Below are positions 52,772-61,090 of a stretch of DNA of 64,000 bases, piece after piece. Made by a program: the position numbers and the translations under genes. The stretch spans positions 62,001 through 126,000 of the forward strand of contig NZ_LXEY01000015.1 in NCBI RefSeq assembly GCF_001657475.1, written 5' to 3'. Each line of letters begins with the position of its first letter. Position 1 is the first letter of the stretch. The notes under the pieces are model-generated. The model was given only the letters and a program-made list of their open reading frames with translations, had not been told where the DNA came from and made no database searches. The stretch comes from Enteractinococcus helveticum. GTDB lineage: Bacteria; Actinomycetota; Actinomycetes; Actinomycetales; Micrococcaceae.

Positions 52772-53995
52772 ATGCGCAATATCACCCCGTGGCTGTTGGC
52801 CGTGCCGTCCTTATTTTTCATGGCCTGGGGTGGCAACCACTTCACGCCGCTACTGCCGCTTTACGACGAGGTCGCCGACCTCATTCCGTGGCAAACCAAC
52901 ATGCTGCTGGGCACCTACGTCTTCGGGCTGATCCCCGGCCTACTCGTGGCTGCCGCGCTCTCCGATGTCTACGGACGTAAACCCATCACGCTGGCCGGGC
53001 TCATTTCCTCGGGGATCGGCAACCTGCTGATCCTTCTGGGACCATTCTCGCTGTCAATGCTCTACACCGGCCGCTTCTTCGCCGGCCTTGCCGTGGGTAT
53101 TGGCATGTCCGTGGGAACCTCCTGGATCAAAGAGCTCTCATCTCCCGACTGGGATCCCAAAGCAACCGTCGGCGCGGGTGCTCGGCGTCCATCACTGACT
53201 ATGACCTTGGGTTTCGGCATGGGAGCCGCCGTCACCGGCGTGTTGGCTCAATGGGCACCACATCCCACCCTTATCCCGTTCATCGTTACCATCACCCTGT
53301 TAGTCCTGACGATCATTCCGACGGCGCTTGCCCCCGAAACCGTGGGGCCCAACGCGCGCCAACTGCCACCACAGACTTCTTGGGTGGGGCAACTACGCAC
53401 ACCCAGTGCAGCGCATCCGGACTTTCTCATCAAGGTCGCCACCGCTGCCCCGTGGGTGTTCGGCGCCGGCGGTATTGCGTATGGTTTGATGCCGCAGATC
53501 ATGGCCGATGCGACCGGAGACTTCACGACCATCTACGCCACCACCCTGGCGGTGCTCACCCTTGGCATCGGCGCGTTTGTGCAACCGTTTGCCCAGAAAC
53601 TCGACCGCAAACTCGACGGCCGAGGCTTGCCATTGGGACTGGCGCTCGTCGTCATTGGAATATGCACCGCCTCCATGGCAGCACTGCACGCCGGTCCGAT
53701 CACCGGCATCATCGCAGCCATCGTGCTCGGTCTTGCCTACGGCACGGTGTTGGTGACCGGACTGACTCGCGTCCAGAAGATTGCCCCACCGCGCGATCTG
53801 GCTGGCCTGACCGGTATTTTCTACGCCTTGACCTACGTTGGGTTCCTCTTCCCAACTGTGATTGCCGCACTGCTGCCGGTCATGCCGTACAGCACCACAC
53901 TGCTGATCTTTGCTGGACTGGCGCTGATTTCGATGATCATTGCGTTCGGGCGCATCCGCCGGGTGCGCGGCCCCTGGTATAAAGGCCGCAGTTAG
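52772..53995 (+). CDS. MFS transporter
   Basis: 407 residues, 12 helices, motif A as ALSDVYGRKPI after helix 2 and SPDWDPKATVGAGARR in the first half; the second-half loop reads KLDRKLDGRGLPLG. Substrate unknown; drug or sugar efflux are typical of this layout. GGAAGGA precedes the ATG. It follows azlD by 73 bases and may be co-transcribed. Confidence 0.85.
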   Translation: MRNITPWLLAVPSLFFMAWGGNHFTPLLPLYDEVADLIPWQTNMLLGTYVFGLIPGLLVAAALSDVYGRKPITLAGLISSGIGNLLILLGPFSLSMLYTGRFFAGLAVGIGMSVGTSWIKELSSPDWDPKATVGAGARRPSLTMTLGFGMGAAVTGVLAQWAPHPTLIPFIVTITLLVLTIIPTALAPETVGPNARQLPPQTSWVGQLRTPSAAHPDFLIKVATAAPWVFGAGGIAYGLMPQIMADATGDFTTIYATTLAVLTLGIGAFVQPFAQKLDRKLDGRGLPLGLALVVIGICTASMAALHAGPITGIIAAIVLGLAYGTVLVTGLTRVQKIAPPRDLAGLTGIFYALTYVGFLFPTVIAALLPVMPYSTTLLIFAGLALISMIIAFGRIRRVRGPWYKGRS

Positions 53996-54171
53996 TCCCC
54001 CATCGGTGGCACCCATTGCCCGGATTTCCCTGCCGGAGAAGGATGAATGTGCATCACCTAACAGCTATTTCAAATTTGAAACAGTAGAGTGGCTGGTGAA
54101 GACAGAACTTCGCGCTTGACGTGAGTACGACCATCCCGTTGGGCACTCGACAACGAAGGGAATGAGCACAC

Positions 54172-54930
54172 ATGGCACTGTTTTCAGATCGCACAGCACT
54201 GGTTACCGGAGCAGGCTCAGGTATTGGTGAAACCGTAGCGAAGCAGCTGGCAGCACAAGGCGCCAACGTCGTCGTCTCCGATATTGATTTGGATGCCGCC
54301 AAGCGCGTGGCTTCCGAAATCGAACAAGCCGGCGGCAAGGCATCGGCATTCAAAGCCGACACCGCGTCCAAAGACGACAACAAGGCCGCCGTGGATTACG
54401 CCGTTGAGACCTATGGTGGTCTGCACCTGGCAGTGAATAACGCAGGTATTGGCGGCAAGTCTGCACCAGTTGGTGAACTTGATCTGGACGATTGGGATCG
54501 CGTGATCAACATCAACCTCAACGGGGTGTTGTACGGCATGCACTATCAGATTCCAGCAATGCTGGAGGCTGGCGCGCAGAAGGCCGCGATTGTAAATATT
54601 TCATCAATCCACGGTTCGGTTGCCGCTCCAAATAATGCCGCATATACCGCCGCCAAACACGGTGTGATTGGTCTGACCAAGAATGCCGCCGCCGAATACG
54701 GTCCACAGAATCTGCGCATCAACGCTGTTGGCCCGGGCTATATTCGTACACCGCTGCTCGATAAATCCCTGGACGAAGCGACGATGACCGCCCTGGCAGA
54801 AAAGCACACCCTGCACCGCCTGGGCACCGCCGAGGAAGTCTCCAACCTGGTGATCTTCCTGCTGAGCGATCAGGCATCGTTCATCACTGGCTCTTACCAT
54901 CTAGTTGATGGTGGCTACACCGCCATCTAA
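54172..54930 (+). CDS. Short-chain dehydrogenase/reductase
   Basis: 252 residues of classical SDR type: ALVTGAGSGIGETVAKQLA (NAD(P) loop), DIDLDAAKR (acidic residue after beta-2, favouring NAD), LAVNNAGIGG, active-site Ser in VNISSIHGS and Y-x-x-x-K in AYTAAKHGV, ending VDGGYTAI. Substrate not predictable. A perfect terminator follows. Confidence 0.92.
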   Translation: MALFSDRTALVTGAGSGIGETVAKQLAAQGANVVVSDIDLDAAKRVASEIEQAGGKASAFKADTASKDDNKAAVDYAVETYGGLHLAVNNAGIGGKSAPVGELDLDDWDRVININLNGVLYGMHYQIPAMLEAGAQKAAIVNISSIHGSVAAPNNAAYTAAKHGVIGLTKNAAAEYGPQNLRINAVGPGYIRTPLLDKSLDEATMTALAEKHTLHRLGTAEEVSNLVIFLLSDQASFITGSYHLVDGGYTAI

Positions 54931-54952
54931 GGTCGCATAAGGCACTCCATAT

Positions 54953-54994
54953 AAAACTGGCAGAACGGTTCTTCAATTCGTTCTGCCAGTTTTT
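54953..54994 (+). terminator. Rho-independent terminator after the SDR gene
   Basis: AAAACTGGCAGAACG pairs with CGTTCTGCCAGTTTT and ends in T5. Confidence 0.92.
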
Positions 54995-55056
54995 GCGTTG
55001 CATTTTGTCAGTTGACATCTCGAATCAGAAGTTTTCCTCCGAACCGACGCACGGGG

Positions 55057-55155
55057 CTAATCTGACAGTTTTCGGAGGATTTCAGAAAATTGACAGATTA
55101 GAGGGGTCGCTAATCTGTCAACTTATGGAGAGAACCCAAAAATTGGCAGATACTG
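55057..55155. repeat. 53-bp-period palindromic repeat array, left of the AlbA/HATPase gene
   Basis: One complete palindrome TTGACAGATTAG-N8-CTAATCTGTCAA spans 55090-55121. A half copy (CTAATCTGACAG, 55057-55068) precedes it by exactly 53 bases and a degraded copy (TTGGCAGATAC, 55143-55153) follows with the same 53-base step. The 21-base spacers end in AAAA. The identical motif and period recur at 57000-57116 on the other side of the gene. Confidence 0.9.
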
Positions 55156-55180
55156 CCCATCGCAACAGTGCGAGTCCGCA

Positions 55181-56899
55181 TTAGGGGCGCTCGTAACGGC
55201 TGGCCCGTCCGGAACCTTTCTGTATAAGTGCACCGTCGTCCACCATCTCATCAAGTCTCCTGCGCGCGGTACCTCGGGCGCTTCCAGTCAGGACCATTAG
55301 ATCACCGGTCGTGATAGTCCCAAGGCGATCCATCCAGTAGTCCACAACAGCAGTTTGCTGCTCACTGTCAGCATTCAAATACGCCACAACGTCGTAGATA
55401 CCCGAGGGGTCCTTGGTAGAACTGACAATTTTCCTTGCACCTTCGCCTAATATCCATACGTCTTTATGCGGGGCAATCAGAGGCACCCCATCTACAGTGG
55501 TCTGACGCGCCATGGCAATAGCTGCCCGAGCTGCCTCATCCGCTGATTGCATGATCTCTGCGACGTCACTGACCTCGACAAACGGTTTATGCAGTAGCAA
55601 GTACAGTACTAGCGCCATTCGATAGTCATGTCGGCGTGTAGCGGGGACAAACGCCTGTACGCAGTCCAATACTGGGTAAACGGGCTCTCCACCGTATAGA
55701 TTGCACTCAACGTACGGTCCAGCGACTTCTTCAATATGCGGCGGCTGGTGCCCCAGAATGATCATGTCTCGATACATCCGATCAACCCCAACGCCCTGTT
55801 GGTCTACCAGCCCAATAGCACGAAATAGATCTGCCAGTGCAGGGTATCTTGATTGACGGGCACTTAAAATATTCTGTGCGGTGATTTCACCTGGGAAAGC
55901 CCCCGGACTCCGAACAGTCAACGAGCTGTCCGCTTCAATCCAGCGGATATCTGTTGGCTCTGCTCTGTTCCAATCTCTGTGGATAATTCCGTTGAGCAAT
56001 GCTTCACGAACCGAGCTTTCTGGAACATGCCGAATTTGTTCATGCACAAGCCCTGTTTGACGGGTCGTTGCGTGATTGACAGATTTCAGGAATGCTTCGA
56101 CCTGAAACAATTGTTCCACGAGCCCTAGGCCGGGTTCAGGTACGAACCGGTTCCTTACCTGACCAGCGGGAACATCAAACACTGTGGCTTCCAACTGTGC
56201 TCGAGATTGGCCGGTGAATAGCAGCGCACCAGCATTGGACAAATATCCGTCAGAACGTAGGGCACCTGTTTGCCGTAAGTACTCTTCAACGGTAGAAGTA
56301 GCCCCCGTGTGGTATTGACGTGAACGTTCCACGGCTTCGACTCGAACGTTTTCGATTGTCATGTCGGAACGCTGCATCATCGGATCGAAATCAAACTGCT
56401 GGTCGCGCTGCTCCCACCATTTCGCTCGGTCAATGGGCACACAGTTTGAACCGACGCGCCATCGGAGCTGTCCGCTTGTATTTTCCACTGGTTCTCGTGC
56501 AGGCGGTATATAAAGCACCAGGAGTCGCTGACCAGCAACGATGTGAATCGCAATATCAGGTGCGACTGTCACTGCACGATAAATTCTATGGCGGAGCCAA
56601 TCTACGTCGAGCTCGGTGCCGATAATATTTCCAGTGCGATCTTCGACCCCAAGGATCAGCACACCACCGCCGGGCGTATTGGCCATGCACGCAACTTCAT
56701 CCGCAAGGGCTTTGGCAGCTTCCGGATTCTCCGAGTGGCCGGGTTCTATCGATCCACGAACTCGTCGCCCGGCCTCTTCCTTGAAGTCGATCGGCTCCGT
56801 TTCAATGGATGAAGTGATTCGACCACCTTCTTCGGAGGCCAAAATCTTCTCAACCTCATCCACAAACATGTTCTTGTTGAAAATACCGGCGAAAACCAT
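55181..56899 (-). CDS. AlbA_2/HATPase/winged-helix protein (COG2865-type putative regulator)
   Basis: 572 residues: an AlbA_2 (Schlafen-type) domain at about 30-150 (IDFKEEAGR, ANTPGGGVLILGVEDRTGNIIGTE), a middle region, an HATPase_c_4-like part at about 300-390 (SSVREALLNGIIHRDWN as N-box and GVDRMYRDM) and a C-terminal winged helix (about 525-570, TITTGDLMVLTGSARGTARRRLDEMVDDGAL). Proteins of this make-up are annotated as ATP-binding or RecG-like transcriptional regulators; their roles are mostly unknown, with some in phage-defence neighbourhoods. GGAG lies 7 bases before the ATG. Palindrome arrays lie on both sides, 26 and 101 bases from the gene ends. It is a single gene between an SDR and a pterin dehydratase fusion, like an inserted unit. 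Confidence 0.85.
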   Translation of the reverse strand: MVFAGIFNKNMFVDEVEKILASEEGGRITSSIETEPIDFKEEAGRRVRGSIEPGHSENPEAAKALADEVACMANTPGGGVLILGVEDRTGNIIGTELDVDWLRHRIYRAVTVAPDIAIHIVAGQRLLVLYIPPAREPVENTSGQLRWRVGSNCVPIDRAKWWEQRDQQFDFDPMMQRSDMTIENVRVEAVERSRQYHTGATSTVEEYLRQTGALRSDGYLSNAGALLFTGQSRAQLEATVFDVPAGQVRNRFVPEPGLGLVEQLFQVEAFLKSVNHATTRQTGLVHEQIRHVPESSVREALLNGIIHRDWNRAEPTDIRWIEADSSLTVRSPGAFPGEITAQNILSARQSRYPALADLFRAIGLVDQQGVGVDRMYRDMIILGHQPPHIEEVAGPYVECNLYGGEPVYPVLDCVQAFVPATRRHDYRMALVLYLLLHKPFVEVSDVAEIMQSADEAARAAIAMARQTTVDGVPLIAPHKDVWILGEGARKIVSSTKDPSGIYDVVAYLNADSEQQTAVVDYWMDRLGTITTGDLMVLTGSARGTARRRLDEMVDDGALIQKGSGRASRYERP

Positions 56900-56999
56900 G
56901 CACTGCTCCGCATTCCCATAGCAAAATCGCAGAGTTTTATTAATAAACCCTGGTGATGACCTCGAATCAACACCTGACTTTACAGCACGGAGAGCATGA

Positions 57000-57116
57000 T
57001 TGACAGATTAAGGGGGTGCCTAATCTGTCAATATTTACGAAATATCGGAAAATTGACAGATTAGAGGGGTCGCTAATCTGTCAATCTCTGGAGAAAACCG
57101 AAAAAGTGACAGATTA
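57000..57116. repeat. 53-bp-period palindromic repeat array, right of the AlbA/HATPase gene
   Basis: Two full palindromes (57000-57031, 11-bp stem; 57053-57084, 12-bp stem) and a half copy TGACAGATTA at 57107 are spaced exactly 53 bases apart (57001, 57054, 57107). The second is identical to the left-side copy over 32 bases, with similar spacers (TCTCTGGAGAAAACCGAAAAA here, CTTATGGAGAGAACCCAAAAA there) in the same orientation. The array ends next to the stop of the pterin dehydratase fusion gene. Confidence 0.9.
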
Positions 57117-57126
57117 AGAGGCTGCT

Positions 57127-57789
57127 TTATTGATCGGTGCGTAGTAAAACGCGGTTGCCGTCTTTATCGGCCAATTCCCATTGGTCAGTTGCGTTAGCGT
57201 CACTCAGCAATTTTCCGCCGGCCTCGAGTGCGGCTTGCAGCCGGTCTTTTGCTAAGGACGAGGGCACAAATACCTCGAAGTGCACGTTGCCTGGTGCGGG
57301 AGTGGCATTGTCGTCGCCGTCAGAAACCGGGGCGTTTGATAAGTGGTGGAAACGAATCGGCGGCAGCACATCGGAGCGGTCGGTCAGGAACTGGTCATTT
57401 TTGGCAGCTTTGAAATCAAAAATCACTTGCCAGAACGGTTTAATCGCATCAACATTGGCACTCACGAGAACGACATGGCTGCGGGTGATCTTTTCAGGCT
57501 GGCGTTTGAGCCCCATTTCCTCGATGAGCACGTTAACAGCGGTGGCGAAGTTTATGTCCCGGTCGGTGAGTCCGCCGACGTCGTGGCTGACCACGCGCAT
57601 ACGGATGGTGTTATAGCGGATATCGAAATCGGGGTGATGGTTTTGGGCTTCGGCCAGGTTGGTGAAGCGGTTGACGAACTCGATGGCTTGCACAAAATCT
57701 TTGGCGCGCACGCTGATTTCTAAACGTCCGTCAACGACGGTCCAGTCTGACAGCTGTTCTTGGGCTTGGGATGAGGTCACGTTGGTCAT
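57127..57789 (-). CDS. Pterin-4a-carbinolamine dehydratase-VOC domain fusion
   Basis: 220 residues. Residues 1-95 form a DCoH/PCD domain with the active-site run NHHPDFDIRYNTIRMRVVSHDVGGLTDRD; residues 105-220 form one VOC (glyoxalase-like) module (HVVLVSANVDAIKPFWQVIFDF, then NVHFEVFVPSSLAKDRLQAALEAGG). Such fusions are common in actinobacteria; PCD recycles the pterin cofactor or tolerates related ligands, and the VOC half has unknown ligand. AGGAGG precedes the ATG at 57789. Confidence 0.85.
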   Translation of the reverse strand: MTNVTSSQAQEQLSDWTVVDGRLEISVRAKDFVQAIEFVNRFTNLAEAQNHHPDFDIRYNTIRMRVVSHDVGGLTDRDINFATAVNVLIEEMGLKRQPEKITRSHVVLVSANVDAIKPFWQVIFDFKAAKNDQFLTDRSDVLPPIRFHHLSNAPVSDGDDNATPAPGNVHFEVFVPSSLAKDRLQAALEAGGKLLSDANATDQWELADKDGNRVLLRTDQ

Positions 57790-57951
57790 GGTAGGCCTCC
57801 TGACGTCGTAGACACCGGGTCGTATTTCCACCTCAAGTCTGGCAGCTGGGTACGGCAGTGTCGAGTGTTGTTGAATACACAGACCGACCCCTTCCGCGAT
57901 TGCAGAAGAGGCCGGTCTGGTGATGCGTTATGAAGTTTTATTGACTATCGG

Positions 57952-58386
57952 TTAGGCGCTGCGCCCGAAGAGGCGTTGACGGTTAGCAAATGCAACGAAT
58001 GCCGCACCAGCCAACAGCAGGCCGCCAGCCAGGAAGCCAAGCTGGATGCCGTTGGCGCCGGTTTGAGCCAGACCGCTGGCACCGTTGATGTCAACCGGGG
58101 CGGATGAGCCGCGGTCATCGTCGTCACCATCTGAGCCGCCACCGGTGGAGTCGTCATCACCGTCGACCACGGTGAAGCTTCCACTCAAGGTCTGAGTTTC
58201 GCCAGCATCATCAACATAGGTGACGACGGTGTTGTATTCACCGAGGTAAACGGCTGGATCGGCAACGTCGTATCCATGGATAACGAATGAGGCGACGCCG
58301 TCTTCGTCAACGTCGGCGGTACTTTGGTAGTCGTTGACGTATTCCGAACCGGAATTCGCTGGCCACTTACCTTGTCTTGCAGGCAT
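57952..58386 (-). pseudogene. Truncated LAQTG surface protein (C-terminal remnant)
   Basis: 144 residues: a short Ig-like piece (FVIHGYDVADPAVYLGEYNTVVTYVDD), a Gly/Asp-rich linker, then LAQTG, one helix and a positive end (NRQRLFGRSA), a class-E-type sortase signal. There is no signal peptide; a TAG directly precedes the first ATG (58386), so the N-terminal secretory part is lost or frameshifted away. Its LAxTG signal differs from the LSRTG of the giant protein. Confidence 0.65.
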
Positions 58387-58459
58387 CTAGCGAAAGCGCC
58401 CAAGTTTGAGGCCGTTTCCCCTGAATCTTTAAGGGTCGGATGGAAAATTGATGAGCAAC

Positions 58460-58488
58460 TGGTCAACAACATGACACTTCGTTACACT
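58460..58488 (+). promoter_or_regulatory. Promoter of the ABC-F leader
   Basis: TGGTCA (58460-58465), 17 bases, TACACT (58483-58488). Transcription would start at or within two bases of the ATG at 58495, so the leader peptide would be read leaderless. Confidence 0.5.
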
Positions 58489-58494
58489 GTGGGC

Positions 58495-58524
58495 ATGGCA
58501 TTACAGCAACTCCTTTATCTCTAG
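58495..58524 (+). CDS. Leader peptide MALQQLLYL upstream of the ABC-F gene
   Basis: A nine-codon frame ending in TAG, 126 bases before the ABC-F start. Short leader peptides that stall on antibiotic-bound ribosomes control many ABC-F resistance genes. Nothing else explains the frame, but nine codons can occur by chance, so the case rests on its exact placement after a promoter. Confidence 0.45.
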   Translation: MALQQLLYL

Positions 58525-58650
58525 AGCAGCCGACCGGCCTTCCGTGCTCGACACATTCTGATTCGAGCCGATGGTGGCAATTTTTCCTGACCAAGCTGGT
58601 CGCTGTTCATTTTTCGTGCCCTTTTTGCACGAGACTTTCAAGGACTTTTT
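58525..58650 (+). promoter_or_regulatory. Attenuator-like leader RNA of the ABC-F gene
   Basis: After the leader stop come competing pairs: GCTCG/CGAGC (58546-58568), GACCA/TGGTC (58589-58601, followed by a T-run at 58610-58614), CGTGC/GCACG (58615-58631). The stretch CAGCCGACC (58527-58535) can pair with GGTCGCTG (58599-58606), which would break the GACCA/TGGTC hairpin. A ribosome stalled on the leader peptide could shift this balance. AAGGA at 58640-58644 is the ribosome site. Structure read by eye. Confidence 0.4.
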
Positions 58651-60300
58651 ATGCCTTTCGAATCTAAACATCCGGCGCATTCTGGCGCCCAAATTACCCT
58701 GCACGCAATCGAACTGACACTCGGCGGCAAGCGCATTCTGCACAACGTCGACCTCACCGTCACACCGTCCTCCCGGATCGGCATTGTCGGTGAAAACGGT
58801 CGCGGCAAAACTACCCTGTTACATGTTCTTGCCGGCAGGTTGACCCCAGATGCGGGAACCGTGACGCGTCACGGCAGCATCGCAGTGGCAGAACAAGAGA
58901 TGCACGCCGACGACGCTCGTACCGTCGGCGATGCGATAGCAGAAACTATTTCGTCCGCAGTCGCAGCATTAGCGGAATTAGATACCGCTTCGGAAGCACT
59001 TGCTGCAGGAGAAACCGGTGCTGAGGAACGGTTTGCTGTTGCGCTCGAATTCGCTCAGGCCATTGATGCTTGGGATGCTGAGCGTCGCGTGACTCAAGCT
59101 TTGGAAGCACTCGATGCCGAGACCGATCGTGAGGTCGTACTGAGCGATCTTTCGGTGGGGCAACGGTATCGTGTGCGATTGGCCTGTCTGCTGGGCGGGC
59201 ATCACGATTTCCTCTTATTAGATGAGCCCACGAACCATTTAGACCGCCGTGGGTTGGATTTTCTGACCCAGAGTCTGCGCGACCGCAATGGCGGCGTCGT
59301 TGTGGTTAGCCACGACCGTGCGCTGCTGGCAGATATTGCTGAAACAGTTCTGAGTCTGGACCCAACACCGGATGACCGACCCAGGCTCTACGGTGACGGT
59401 TATGCGGGATATCGGGAGCGCTCTCGAGCTGAGCGTATTCAATGGGAGCAAGAGTATGCTCGTCAGCAGGTTGAGCACGCCAAACTTCAGGATGACCTGC
59501 AGGCTGCACAAGACCGGTTGGTCAGTGGCTGGCGTCCACCCAAGGGCACGGGCAAACATGCTCGTGCCACTCGTGCGGCTTCAACCGTCCGCAACGTTCA
59601 GCGACGCCAGGATGCTTTGGAAGCACACACGCTTAGCGTTCCTGAGCCTCCCTTGCAGTTAAAGTTCCCAGAGGTGCAGAGCAGATCAAGCGCCACGGTC
59701 CTGTCTGCAGAAGACGTCAGCGTAGCTGATCGACTGACCTCAACAGTTTCACTGAAGATGTCCGGTGGCGATCGCCTGGTTGTGACCGGCCCAAATGGGG
59801 CAGGCAAGTCAACGCTCTTGCAGGTCCTGGCCAAAAAATTGGAACCAACAACCGGCAGCGTGCAGCATCACGCTTCAGCTCGGGTTGCTTTGCTCGAGCA
59901 GGAATCCGTGCTGCAACCACAGCAACGCGTTGGCGCGTTTTTTGAGGCGCACGTCCAACGGCTTATTGCACGCAATGTCGTGTCCGAGCGGCAGGGTGTC
60001 TCACTTCGAGATCTCGGTCTGCTTGGAACCTCGGAGATGCGGCTGCGCGTGGGTGAGCTGTCGATGGGACAACAACGTCGGTTAGAACTCGCCCTGGTAT
60101 TGGCAATGCGCCCGAATGTGTTGCTGCTAGATGAGCCGACGAACCATTTATCAATTCGACTCGTCGACGAGCTGACGGAGGCTCTCGAAATCACAGGGGC
60201 TGCCGTCATTATGGCAACCCATGATCGACAGCTGCTGCGGGATACCGACCATTGGCCGTCTCTGGCATTGGAGAATACGTCGGTGGCCGCCACCTCGTAA
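58651..60300 (+). CDS. ABC-F family ATPase, antibiotic-resistance (ribosome protection) type
   Basis: 549 residues with two ABC cassettes and no membrane part. Walker A: GENGRGKTT and GPNGAGKST; signatures: LSVGQ and LSMGQ; Walker B: LLLDEPTNHLD and LLLDEPTNHLS. The linker between cassettes carries charged helices (GYRERSRAERIQWEQEYARQQVEH, then GWRPPKGTGKHARATRAAS), the part that reaches the ribosome. Layout fits the TlrC/OleB/VarM group of actinobacterial producers more than housekeeping EttA. The leader peptide and attenuator upstream support drug-induced expression. The drug class is not predictable. Confidence 0.85.
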   Translation: MPFESKHPAHSGAQITLHAIELTLGGKRILHNVDLTVTPSSRIGIVGENGRGKTTLLHVLAGRLTPDAGTVTRHGSIAVAEQEMHADDARTVGDAIAETISSAVAALAELDTASEALAAGETGAEERFAVALEFAQAIDAWDAERRVTQALEALDAETDREVVLSDLSVGQRYRVRLACLLGGHHDFLLLDEPTNHLDRRGLDFLTQSLRDRNGGVVVVSHDRALLADIAETVLSLDPTPDDRPRLYGDGYAGYRERSRAERIQWEQEYARQQVEHAKLQDDLQAAQDRLVSGWRPPKGTGKHARATRAASTVRNVQRRQDALEAHTLSVPEPPLQLKFPEVQSRSSATVLSAEDVSVADRLTSTVSLKMSGGDRLVVTGPNGAGKSTLLQVLAKKLEPTTGSVQHHASARVALLEQESVLQPQQRVGAFFEAHVQRLIARNVVSERQGVSLRDLGLLGTSEMRLRVGELSMGQQRRLELALVLAMRPNVLLLDEPTNHLSIRLVDELTEALEITGAAVIMATHDRQLLRDTDHWPSLALENTSVAATS

Positions 60301-60319
60301 TTTCACCCCTCCATGGCGC

Positions 60320-60355
60320 AAAACCCCTTATATTAATTTCGATATAAGGGGTTTT
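60320..60355. terminator. Bidirectional terminator
   Basis: AAAACCCCTTATAT pairs perfectly with ATATAAGGGGTTTT around TAATTTCG. Serves the convergent ABC-F and membrane-protein genes. Confidence 0.92.
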
Positions 60356-60358
60356 GTG

Positions 60359-61090
60359 CTACAACAGGATGCTTGCCAGGAGGCCCGCGCCGCCAGCCAA
60401 TCCCCAACTGGCAAGACTGCCGACGAGAAACTCTTCGGCTTTTGTTCCGGTTTGGACCGGATCTTCCCGCTTTGCATCGGCAGAAATCTCGGGAAAACGA
60501 ACAATACCCTTTGCTGCCATAAGTGCAGCAACCACATGATAGGCACCGACGACGGCCAGCACCATAATGAAGATGCGCTCCAAGGGGCCGATGACGCGGC
60601 CACCTTTCAGCCGACTCCCCGGAACCGCCCCGGCAGCTTGCCCATCGGCACCGAGATCTCGCCCCGAAAGCAACAGGACGGCGCGAGTGATGCGATTGCC
60701 GCTTTGAGTCAGAAATATCGCCAGGGCGAGCCACATCAACCCGGTTGGAACGGCTGCGCTGAGCACCGTAATATCCAACCTCGCAAAGCCGGCCAGAATG
60801 ACCACCAGCCCCACCGCAGACCAAGCGAACAGTTCGGGTGCCGACCGGGTGTCGCCGTCATTTTCGATGGGTCCGTTCATGCGTTCGGCAATGAAATACC
60901 AGGCCGCGGCAACCAGTGCGGCCACCGCTCCGGCCCAACCTTCGGGGCGGACCCAAAAAGCCGCCGCCACCGTGACAACCAACCACCAGACCAATTGCAC
61001 ATAGCGCACGGTTTGAATCGGCAAACGAGCTTGAGCCAGGCCGATGAGGTCGGTGACCCCTACCGCCAAAATCGTCAGAACGACCAACAT
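60359..61090 (-). CDS. Conserved integral membrane protein paired with SatD
   Basis: 243 residues, about six helices. The C-terminal third carries GRVIGPLERIFIMVLAVVGAYHVVAALMAAKGIVRFPEIS and TKAEEFLVGSLASWGLA, a conserved block of an actinobacterial membrane family with no known function. Its ATG shares one base with the SatD stop (TGATG), so it is translationally coupled. Confidence 0.75.
   Translation of the reverse strand: MLVVLTILAVGVTDLIGLAQARLPIQTVRYVQLVWWLVVTVAAAFWVRPEGWAGAVAALVAAAWYFIAERMNGPIENDGDTRSAPELFAWSAVGLVVILAGFARLDITVLSAAVPTGLMWLALAIFLTQSGNRITRAVLLLSGRDLGADGQAAGAVPGSRLKGGRVIGPLERIFIMVLAVVGAYHVVAALMAAKGIVRFPEISADAKREDPVQTGTKAEEFLVGSLASWGLAGGAGLLASILL

Noticed and set aside
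55057-57116. CRISPR array
   Set aside because: Repeats are palindromic and regularly spaced, but there are only two or three per side, the 21-base spacers resemble one another, and no cas genes are present.
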